Shown: positions 9,254 through 16,388 of the stretch, one piece after another
How the letters are laid out: each line of letters opens with the position of its first letter
How positions within the stretch are numbered: position 1 is the first letter of the stretch
From: Guillardia theta CCMP2712
Taxonomy: Eukaryota > Cryptophyceae > Pyrenomonadales > Geminigeraceae
Direction of reading: 5' to 3'
DNA: 35,310 bases
Assembly: GCF_000315625.1 (NCBI RefSeq)
Contig: NW_005434640.1
Location: 516,922 to 552,231, forward strand
Position numbers and translations under genes: made by a program
The notes under the pieces: model-generated
The model's database searches: none
What the model saw: the letters and a program-made list of their open reading frames with translations, nothing else
What the model was told of the DNA's origin: nothing

Positions 9254-11755
9254 TCATCTCCGCGCCTCTGCCAGCATCCGCGTCACGGCATCGACAGGTC
9301 GGGAGCAGTCGGGGAAGAGGCGGAGGGCGAGGGAGCTGAGGGCGCGGCCGAAGAGCTCCAGAGTAACGCCATCCCGCGACTTGTCGGCCGTCACCTCGAG
9401 GAAGACAAGGTCTACGTCCGCTCGCGTCAAACGCTTCCCGTCCAGAACGTTGAGGTGCCGCAGAGCTGCCGCGAGCCGGGAGGGCGTCAGACCCCTCAGT
9501 CCCTGCCGCTCTCGATCCCCCACGCGGGCCGCGAGCTCGAAGGCCTCGATGACGTCACGGCGGGTGGTGGGGAAGAGAAGGTCGAGCTCCTCGTCCTCCC
9601 CGTCGTAGAGAACTTGGAAGTCTCTCAAGCTCTTCCTCTCCCACTGCTGCGCCTTGAGATGCGCCTGCCACCGCCGCTCGCGCGACTGCAGCACCTCCTC
9701 CTCTGTCACGGGGGCGCCGCTGCCTCCTCCCCCCCCACCCCCTCCTCCTGGCTGCTTGTAGATGGTCTTGACCATCGTAAGCGCCTCCTCGACCAGCCGG
9801 CACTTGATGTCTCGGTCCACCTCCTCGTCCATGTTGAAGCTCGGCCCGTTGTTGGTCTCCAGCAGCCAAGGCCTCAGCTCATGGTCCAGCAGCACGTCCA
9901 CCCCGATGATCTGGAACGCCATGCTCGGGCCGGTGTCGGTGGTGACGGTGGAGTGATACTGGAACCAGAGGTGAGGGAGTTTGGTCAGCATCGTCCTCCT
10001 GCACAGCTCCCGGATGCTCTCCCATGCCTTGGACGTGTCGTGACCCATCGCCCTTACCTGCTCCCACATGACGGAGAGCGAGCGCTTGCTGCCCTCCTCC
10101 TCGTCGTTGCGGATGAAGCCTTCGGAGTTGTGCTTGTTGAGCGAGTAGTTGGTCAGGTGCATCATCGTCTCCTCCAGGTTCTTCTTGCTCGGCGCTACGT
10201 ACTTCTTGGTGCAGAACCGCGCGAGCCCGTCGGAGTGGAGGAAGCAGCGCAGAGGGTCAACGGAGGTTACCAGCACGTAGAGTCGCATGTCGAACTTGAA
10301 CCCGTCCAGCAGCAGCGGCCGGTGCACGTACCGCTGAACGATGTACCGATCGCTCCTGAGCAGCTTGTTCTCGTACCCAGTCCGCATGAGGAAGATGCCA
10401 GTGCCTTGAGCGCCCCCGTCAGGCTTCACGATGAAGGTCTTGGGCTTCTTCTGCCTCAGCTCCTCGTCTAGCCGCTCCCAGTCCTCTGGCAGGACCCACG
10501 TCTTGGGGAAGAAGAAGAAGTCTTCCTCCGACGCCGACGCCTTCATGCGGTTGAGCAGGCGGTAGAGCGGGCGCTTGTTGCACATCTCCTTCATGCCCGG
10601 CAGGAAGTTCACTCGCTGCTTCCTGCAAGCCCTCGCAAGCAGGTCAGCGCGACTGCCGTGCGAGGGATCGAGCCAGATGAAGCGAGCGTCCGCCTCCTTC
10701 TCCACCTCCCGCCAGCCCATCGCGGCGATGACGTGGCGCACGAGCTGGAGGGAAGTGTTGTTGCAGTAGCCCAGGAAGACGCAGAGCTTCTTGGGGAAGG
10801 GCCTCGACCGTCCCTTCCTCCTCCTCCTCCCCACCGTCGCATCCACTTCGCCATCGCTGTCCCCCGAGGAAGACGCCTGCTCATCTGTCTCGGCGGTCAA
10901 ACAGCTCGACCCTCCGCTGTGGGTGTCCAAGGGCGTGTCAGTAGAGCTGGAGGAAGGAGCATCCAGCAAGGTCGCCAGCTCGTGTTCAGCTAGGGAGGAA
11001 GGGAGGACATTGGAGATTTTCCTGTTACTTGGCCGGTCTGTCTGGACCCCGTTGGTGCGGGGAGAGTCGACGGGCGAGGCGATCGGGAGGTTCTTGAGAG
11101 CAGGAGAGGAATGCTTCCTCGCCCTCACAAACGTGTCTCTCCGGCTGTTGTTCTTCCTCAGCAGCTTCTGCCCAGTCAAGGCAGGGGATGAGTCCGTGAG
11201 CGGGTCGCGGAGGGGGGAGGAGGAGGAGGAGGAGGAGGTTGTAGGGCTGCTTTGTCGTGGCATGACTCGCAGCTTCCCCGCGCTCTTCAACTTCCCAGCT
11301 GTCTCCGTGCTGTCTGGACTGACGGGGGGTCGACGGAACTTCCTGGGGTCGGTGGAGGAGGAGCGGGAAGAGTCAGCTCCTGCTGACCTCCCTGCCTCCA
11401 CCGGCGACTCGTTGCTCCTCCTCCTCTGGTACACCAGCTCGCTTCTGTTCCTTGTCTGCGGCTGGACGACGAACTGATCCTTCTCTACCAACCATCCAGC
11501 TTCTCCCTCCTCTCTCCTCCCCCTCCCCGGCAGCCTCCGCAGCGCCTCACCCTCTCCTTTCGTCCTGAGAAAGCTCGTGCCAACCACACCCCCCAGGCCC
11601 TCGAGGTCGACGCCTCCTACTGGACTCCCTGCTGCTCGCAGGCCCGTAGAGTTCACCTTCCTCCATCCGCCTCCTATCCACCCGCGGCCCTCCTCCTGCC
11701 CACTCTCCGTGATGTGCCCGAACTGTGTGGGGAGCAAGCGCAAGTTCTTGGACAT
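9254..11755 (-). CDS. Tubulin tyrosine ligase-like (TTLL) protein, probable tubulin-modifying amino-acid ligase
   Basis: This uninterrupted frame of 833 residues starts at ATG 11755 and is unusual here in having no intron. Residues 1 to about 310 are a low-complexity Ser/Arg/Pro-rich region. The TTL core (an ATP-grasp fold) follows: CVFLGYCNNTSLQLVR, DARFIWLD, NFLPGMKEMCNKRPLYRLL, the ATP-binding segment FIVKPDGGAQGTGIFL (about residue 440), YIVQRYVHRPLLLDG, KFDMRLYVLV, MMHLTNYSLNK and IGVDVLLD...PWLLETNNGPSFN (about 620-640). This arrangement matches TTLL enzymes that add glutamate or glycine to tubulin in cilia and microtubules. Which amino acid is used cannot be read from sequence. The family usually has Glu-Val-Asn in the last motif, where this protein has ETN. 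A Gly run near residue 670 precedes a C-terminal segment (LTPSRLAAALRHLN...ADVDLVFLEV) with an EF-hand-like helical pattern. It converges on the glucosidase gene with 134 bp between the stops. Confidence 0.93.
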   Translation of the reverse strand: MSKNLRLLPTQFGHITESGQEEGRGWIGGGWRKVNSTGLRAAGSPVGGVDLEGLGGVVGTSFLRTKGEGEALRRLPGRGRREEGEAGWLVEKDQFVVQPQTRNRSELVYQRRRSNESPVEAGRSAGADSSRSSSTDPRKFRRPPVSPDSTETAGKLKSAGKLRVMPRQSSPTTSSSSSSSPLRDPLTDSSPALTGQKLLRKNNSRRDTFVRARKHSSPALKNLPIASPVDSPRTNGVQTDRPSNRKISNVLPSSLAEHELATLLDAPSSSSTDTPLDTHSGGSSCLTAETDEQASSSGDSDGEVDATVGRRRRKGRSRPFPKKLCVFLGYCNNTSLQLVRHVIAAMGWREVEKEADARFIWLDPSHGSRADLLARACRKQRVNFLPGMKEMCNKRPLYRLLNRMKASASEEDFFFFPKTWVLPEDWERLDEELRQKKPKTFIVKPDGGAQGTGIFLMRTGYENKLLRSDRYIVQRYVHRPLLLDGFKFDMRLYVLVTSVDPLRCFLHSDGLARFCTKKYVAPSKKNLEETMMHLTNYSLNKHNSEGFIRNDEEEGSKRSLSVMWEQVRAMGHDTSKAWESIRELCRRTMLTKLPHLWFQYHSTVTTDTGPSMAFQIIGVDVLLDHELRPWLLETNNGPSFNMDEEVDRDIKCRLVEEALTMVKTIYKQPGGGGGGGGGSGAPVTEEEVLQSRERRWQAHLKAQQWERKSLRDFQVLYDGEDEELDLLFPTTRRDVIEAFELAARVGDRERQGLRGLTPSRLAAALRHLNVLDGKRLTRADVDLVFLEVTADKSRDGVTLELFGRALSSLALRLFPDCSRPVDAVTRMLAEARR

Positions 11756-12424
11756 GGGAGGCTAGAGGAGGAGTTGAGGAGAACAGCAGCGGAAGGCGAA
11801 GAAGCGCTTGAAAGTAGGAGAGAGAAGAGATGAGGAGATACAGCGCCTTTAGGACGATGATGCTCGAGTCAGAGGCGAGAGAAGGAGGGTTTGTGAAATC
11901 ATCGCAGATCGGGTATAGGATGCGTGGATGAAGGAGAGAGCAGGAGAAGGAGGAGAGTTAGGGATGGCAGAAAGAACTCGAACGAAAAGGCTGTAGGAAG
12001 AGAAGCAAAGAAGAGAGGGAGGGGCTGGGGTAGAAGGTGAGCGACTCGAGAGTCGGAAGAGCGAGGGAGGCGGGTGTGGGTTGCAGAGGAGCAGGGGAGT
12101 GAGAATGGAAGGAGAGGAGGAGGGGAGAGACAGGAAGGGAGATGGGAGAGGAGGGAGAGGAGAGGAGGAGGGAGGAAGAGGGGGAGAGGGGAAGAGCAGG
12201 CGAGGGCGGCACAGTTGGGGAGCGGGGGAAGAAATTTGTCTGCCACGTTCGCTAGCGCATGGTGGGGGGAACTGGAACGCAACGATTCAGTAATAACTTT
12301 TTTAAGAACATCAACAACTTGGTACAAACCATGTTTTATGATTATAAATGAATTCCACATTGTACCAGGATATCGGATTTGAACGACGATGAGAAAACTA
12401 GTTTTAAAAACACGCGAGCACGAC
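11756..12424. other. Intergenic region between divergent genes
   Basis: This is the shared upstream space of the TTLL gene (-) and the acyltransferase gene (+). From about 11760 to 12230 the + strand is strongly purine-rich (GGAGGA-type). An AT-rich stretch follows (about 12285-12400). It holds an inverted pair, TGGTACAA at 12320-12327 and TTGTACCA at 12360-12367. A bidirectional promoter is likely by position only; no defined element was recognised. Confidence 0.45.
12318..12370. repeat. Short inverted repeat with a motif shared with 4869-4885
   Basis: TGGTACAA (12320-12327) and TTGTACCA (12360-12367) are perfect 8-base inverted arms separated by 32 bases. The extended right arm ATTGTACCAGGA (12359-12370) is identical to 4874-4885. 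The reverse complement of the left arm, CATGGTTTGTACCAA, differs by one base from CATGGATTGTACCA at 4869-4882. This may be the residue of a dispersed element, or a coincidence in AT-rich DNA. Confidence 0.35.
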
Positions 12425-13441
12425 ATGTCGAAGCAAGAGGAGGTGCGAGGGCGGGAGGAGGAGGAGGAGGAGGAGGAGGAGGAGGAGGAGGAGGAGGAGG
12501 AGGAGGATCAGGGAGGAGGAGGAGGATCAGGGAGGGGTTCATTGGACGGGGGTGGTGAGAGGGTGCAAGGTGGTGGCAGGCTGACCGGCATGGGAGCAGG
12601 ACGAGATAGCGCGGGGATGGGTCTACCGGATCTTCTACTGGCTCTTCTGCACGTACGCGGAGGTAGTGCATGACATCAGCGTGGAGGGGGAGGAGAACAT
12701 CAAGGAGGGAGAAGCCGTCCTCCTCGTCTCCTTCCACACCTCCCACAACGTCGACATCCTTATCTCCCTCTTCCTCATGCGCAAGACCCTCGGCCGCGTC
12801 CCCCGGGCGCTCTTTCATCGTCCCATGATGATGTTCTGGGGTCCTCTCCTCCGCCGCTTCGGGGGAGTATCAGGGACGAGGAAGAGGGCGGTTGAGCTGC
12901 TCAGGAGAGGCTTCTGCTGCTGCTGCGCCCCGGGGGGGTGGAGGACGTTCTGCATCATGTGAGCGGGTGCGGCAAGGACGCGTACGAGCTCTACTGGCTG
13001 TCGCACAACTCGGGTAAGCGGCTGGGGTATGCGCGGGTGGCGGAGGAGATGGGGGCAGGGAGCAAAGTGATCCCCTACTTCTGCGAGAACGCGGAGGAGA
13101 TGAAATGGAATCCTTTGTTCGACCTCTGGTCCTTCCTCCTCCTCGACAGACTCTACGGCGCCGTCATGCGCAGCATGCCCGGGCCCATCCACTTTCTGAT
13201 GTGGCAGTTTGCTATCCTGTGCTGGTTCTCTCTGTCCTTCTTCTCCCTCCCCGTCCCTGTGAAGGTCATCGCGCACATCGGGGAGCCGGTGGTGCTGCAG
13301 AAGGGGGAGCGGGCAGAGCAGTTTGCTGAGCGAGTGGAGAGAGCGCTGCAGGAGCTGATGGTGAAGAAGCAGAACGGGACGAGGAGGAACTACTGGAAGG
13401 GGTTGAAGCAACGGATGGAGTGGAGGAAGAAGTTGGAGTGA
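12425..13441 (+). CDS. TMEM68-like membrane acyltransferase (lysophospholipid/DAG acyltransferase superfamily)
   Basis: Proposed exons are 12425-12554 and 12610-13441, joined across a 55-nt intron with a GTGAGA donor and TAG acceptor. The first exon encodes MSKQEEVRG followed by about 17 Glu from a (GGA)n tract and a Gly-rich linker. The second begins with a membrane-like segment (WVYRIFYWLFCTYAEVV). The catalytic motif is FHTSHNVD, an H-x5-D spacing as in TMEM68-type enzymes rather than the usual H-x4-D. RKRAVELLRRG and APGG-(V)-ED mark the substrate-binding block, and KVIPYFCENAEEM follows. A second hydrophobic stretch is near 13195-13250. After PGG the frame must change by one base at the run of seven G (12932-12938). 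Adding one G gives 321 codons, about the usual family length. Enzymes of this group esterify glycerolipids at the ER; the substrate here is not known. The start may also be ATG 12389. Confidence 0.8.
12454..12507 (+). repeat. (GGA)n trinucleotide tract
   Basis: About 18 consecutive GGA/GAG triplets lie inside the proposed first exon of the acyltransferase and would encode a poly-Glu tract. An almost identical tract occurs just past the end of the same gene at 13537-13603. Confidence 0.85.
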
Positions 13442-13935
13442 GAGTATCGGGGAAGCGCTCTCAGGAAGGAGTGGGGCCGGGTAAGTAAGGAAGGAGGGAT
13501 GCTGGGACTGAGGGCGAGGGAGGAGGGACCGAACGTGGAGGAGGAGGAGGAGGAGGAAGAGGAGGAGGAGGAGGAGGAGGAGGAGGAGGAGGAGGAGGAG
13601 GAGGCAATAAGGATATCTACAGGTTTATTGTTTCAAATGGAGAGAATCAGCAGAACATCTGATCAGTGTACCTTGAAACTTCTTCATCCCCGCCCAACTC
13701 CCTCCTATCTCGCTCACACCTCCGACCCCCCCCCCACCTCCCCTCCCTTCCATCACTGCCACCCTTCCTCCCTGACCTCCCTGACCTCCTCCGCCTGGAC
13801 TCTTCCCCCTCAAGATCTCTTCCTCCACCTCTTCAACTTCGAATTTTCAGTCTTGCCTGTACGAACATTGAGCTCTTCCTCCCCATCCGTCCACCTTGTT
13901 TCCCAACCTCGCCCTGTTCGCTCAGTCAGCACTTG
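13442..13935. other. Intergenic region between convergent gene ends, with (GAG)n tract
   Basis: The + strand carries a (GAG)n run at about 13537-13603, then a pyrimidine-rich stretch (about 13680-13900). An open frame of 146 codons across the run is poly-Glu followed by Ser/Pro-rich sequence. It looks like an artefact of simple sequence rather than a gene. Confidence 0.5.
13537..13603 (+). repeat. (GAG)n trinucleotide tract
   Basis: About 22 GAG triplets with one GAA interruption, in intergenic DNA just downstream of the acyltransferase gene. It is probably length-variable. Confidence 0.85.
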
Positions 13936-15685
13936 TTAGCTGGAAGAGCAGGGGCAGGAGCAGGGGCAGGAGCAGGGGCAGGAGCAGGGGAAGGGGAACA
14001 AGGAGTTTTTCGCTCTTTCGATCGCCGAGACAATCGGAGAACCGAAGGTCTCTAGGAGAAAGGAAGCGAGGATGTTGCAAGGAAGCGAAACTGCGAGAGA
14101 AACAGACAAGACTAACGCAGCATTAGGCCCTGCAAGGGGGGCTGGTGGGAGGAGAAGGCAGAGGCGTTGGGTGGTGCAAGAGAGGAAAGCAGGACAGTGA
14201 GAACTGGAGCGAGGAAAGAGGAGTGGATACGAGGAGAGACGAGGAGGGCAGGAGTGGATACGAGGAGAGACGAGGAGGGCAGGAGGAGAAGGACCTTTAT
14301 GTAGTCTTGACCTTCTTCTTGTTGGAGGGCTGAGTCCTGTCGCAACCTCGTCAGCTTTGTCAGGGCAGGCAAACGACTCGCTCCACCTCTTCTCCTCCTT
14401 GAGCAGCTCCTGCATGGCGCTGCTCGCGCTGCTCTCCTGCTGTGACCGCAGGGACCAGACGGAGCGGAAGGAGCCGACGAGGATACCCGACCTCTTCTCC
14501 AGCAGGTAGGCTCCCATCACCCCGATCAGCGTTCCCAGCAGATGAACGCGCAAGGCGTCGAGGCCGCCATGGAGGAAGGCAGAGGCGACCGCAGGGACCA
14601 TATTGAGCGCGGGGCCGGTGTTGGCAATGGGGCTGCGGATGGTGGTGACAACACAGGTGGCAACGGCGAACGGGAGGAAGGAACCGACGCGGGGGCAGAC
14701 GAAGCTGGCGACGAGGTTGAGGAGGAGAGTGTGGAGGGCCTCGTTGAGTACGGCACCCATGGAGAAGCCGGAGGAGGAGAGGGAGGGCCACACGGGCACG
14801 CACGCGTCCGGCTTGACGATGGAGCGATGGAAGGAGGTGGCGGTGGGATGGGTGCAGAGGTTGATCTTGGGGAGAGCATCGCGATAGACCTTGTCCGCGA
14901 ACTGAACCTCCGCCACTGGCGATACCCCAATCCTCTTCACAGCAGCTGCAAACACAGCTGCCGCTCCCAGCTGCAGCACGAACTTGACCGCTCGTCGCTT
15001 GACAGGCATCTGAACGAAGAGCAGCTCCATGGGGTTGGTGGTGTGAGGAGGGAGGAAGTAGGTGGTGATGGCGACGAGGGAGAAGATGTAGGAGAAGACA
15101 ACACCCTCCTCGCAGCTGAAAGTGAGGAACTGAGACAAGTTAATCAGTGTCGCTCGCATACATCAGCTTGATCTTCCTCCCTCTTGTGTCCTCCCTTCCC
15201 CTCCCTTCCCCTCCCTTCTCCCTCCTCTTCCTCCTCCTTACCTTGCCACCCGACGACCTCGAGCACATGCGAGGAATCGCAAACTCGCTCCAGATGACAG
15301 TGCATGACATGCCAGCCAGGAGGATCCAAGTACAGAGAACATCGGTCAAGTTCGCGGTGACCTCCTCCTCAAACCCCAGGTTCTTCGATTTCCCCTTGCC
15401 CGCATGCGCGCTGCCTGTGAACGATCTTGACGTCACAGAGTTTCTTCTATGTTGCTCCAACGCTTCCTCCCCTCTAGTTTCTTTCCTTGAACCATCACTC
15501 CCTATAACATCTGTTCCCTTCCTCTGCTTCCCCCGTCAAAAATCCTCCCCAGCCCTGCCCCGTCCGGCCCTCTCCCTTCATTACACTATCCTCATCAATC
15601 CTCTTCCATCCTTTCCTCCCTCCCTCCCTCTTCCTCTTCCTCTTCCTCTTCCCTCTCAGGTACCTCGCTGCTGTTTCCTTGGCAT
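13936..15685 (-). CDS. Aquaporin-like (MIP family) membrane protein with altered NPA motifs
   Basis: Proposed exons are 15664-15685 (ATG 15685, tentative), 15242-15501 and 15129 down to a stop at 13936; the introns are 15502-15663 and 15130-15241. The protein shows hydrophobic helices LTDVLCTWILLAGMSCTVIW and VVFSYIFSLVAITTYFL. After these comes HTTNPMELL, in the place of the first aquaporin NPA box, and AVKFVLQLGAAAVFAAAV as the following helix. The second half repeats this: FLPFAVATCVVTTI, then NTGPALNMVPAVASAF in the place of the second NPA box, then LLGTLIGVMGAYLL. So NPA is NPM in the first half and NMV in the second, most like the unorthodox AQP11/12 type. Function as a water or solute channel is inferred. 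After about ACPDKADEV (near 14350) the sequence turns Pro/Ser-rich and overlaps a tandem duplication, so the true C-terminus or a last intron is unresolved. Confidence 0.65.
13946..13992 (+). repeat. 12-bp tandem repeat
   Basis: The unit GGGGCAGGAGCA is repeated about four times. On the minus strand it would encode a Pro-Cys-Ser-Cys run at the end of the aquaporin reading frame, which argues that this end may not be genuine coding sequence. Confidence 0.8.
14221..14282 (+). repeat. Exact 31-bp tandem duplication
   Basis: Bases 14221-14251 are repeated without a mismatch at 14252-14282. The unit starts GAGTGGATACGAGG. It lies in the doubtful C-terminal region of the aquaporin frame, and because 31 is not a multiple of three it shifts any frame that crosses it. 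Perfect identity suggests a recent event. Confidence 0.9.
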
Positions 15686-15699
15686 GGCCTCCGCTCGTG

Positions 15700-15862
15700 G
15701 ATCCACCCCACCCCTCGATTCCTTCAACCCAACGTGTAATCATGACCCCTTCATTTACACTACCCCATTATTTACTATCAACTACCCCACCTTTACAGAT
15801 TCACTGTTTCCTCCTTGAGGTGACCACCCCTGCACAATATTCCGTTGCACCCCTCCTAGTTA
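15700..15862 (+). repeat. Degenerate CCACCCC repeat island 3
   Basis: The same pattern as islands 1 and 2: CCACCCCACCCCTCGAT, ACTACCCCATTAT, ACTACCCCACC, ACCACCCCTGCAC and GCACCCCTCC at short intervals. It sits just upstream of the tentative start of the aquaporin gene and ends about 100 bases before the 11-bp minisatellite. Confidence 0.5.
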
Positions 15863-15963
15863 CAGTAACGGTTTTTAACCGTCCAGACTCGTCACCGAAT
15901 CCTGACTGGGAGTTTACGCCGAGACTCGGCAACTTGTTGGTGGTCCCAAAGTAGTCCAAGTTG

Positions 15964-16292
15964 TTCACAAGTTGTTCAAAAAAGTTCACTGTTTGTTCAC
16001 AAGTTGTTCACCAGTAGTTCACTAGTTGTTCACTGGTTGTTCACTGTTTGTTCACCAGTAGTTCACCAGTAGTTCACCAGTAGTTCACCAGTAGTTCACC
16101 AGTAGTTCACTGTTTGTTCACCAGTAGTTCACTGTTTGTTCACCAGTAGTTCACCAGTAGTTCACCAGTAGTTCACTAGTTGTTGACTGTTTGTTCACTA
16201 GTTGTTCACTAGTTGTTCACTGGTTGTTCACTAGTTGTACACCAGTTGTTCACTAGTTGTTGACTGTTTGTTCACTAGTTGTTCACCGGTTG
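15964..16292 (+). repeat. 11-bp minisatellite, 30 units
   Basis: Thirty consecutive units were counted by eye: 29 of 11 bases and one of 10 (unit 2), a total of 329 bases. The main variants are TTCACCAGTAG, TTCACTAGTTG and TTCACTGTTTG, with TTCACTGGTTG, TTCACAAGTTG, TTGACTGTTTG, TACACCAGTTG and TTCACCGGTTG as minor types. The TTCACCAGTAG type is found only in the left two thirds (five in a row, then three in a row), while TTCACTAGTTG types fill the right third. This is the footprint of local unit duplication. The array ends 97 bases past the stop codon of the HECT gene. Confidence 0.95.
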
Positions 16293-16388
16293 TAATGCTA
16301 CTGTGTTGTAATGCTAGTTGCAATGCTAGCGGCCTCTCGTCAAGGTGAATGAATAAGTCTTGTACATTACAGGCATCATCTCTTCTAC

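Noticed and set aside
9095-10471. 458-codon + strand open frame
   Set aside because: It lies antisense to the TTLL catalytic core, which has clear motifs. The product is Val/Leu/Pro/Arg-rich with no domain, a typical antisense shadow in GC-rich coding DNA.
13499-13939. 146-codon frame with a poly-Glu run
   Set aside because: It is generated by the (GAG)n tract and the following pyrimidine-rich DNA; no conserved motif and no splice context.
14542-15171. 209-codon + strand frame
   Set aside because: It is antisense to the helices of the aquaporin-like gene; the product is Gly/Glu/Asp-rich without a domain.
15964-16292. CRISPR array
   Set aside because: Units are 11 bases and contiguous, with no spacers of constant length; this is a minisatellite in a eukaryotic context.
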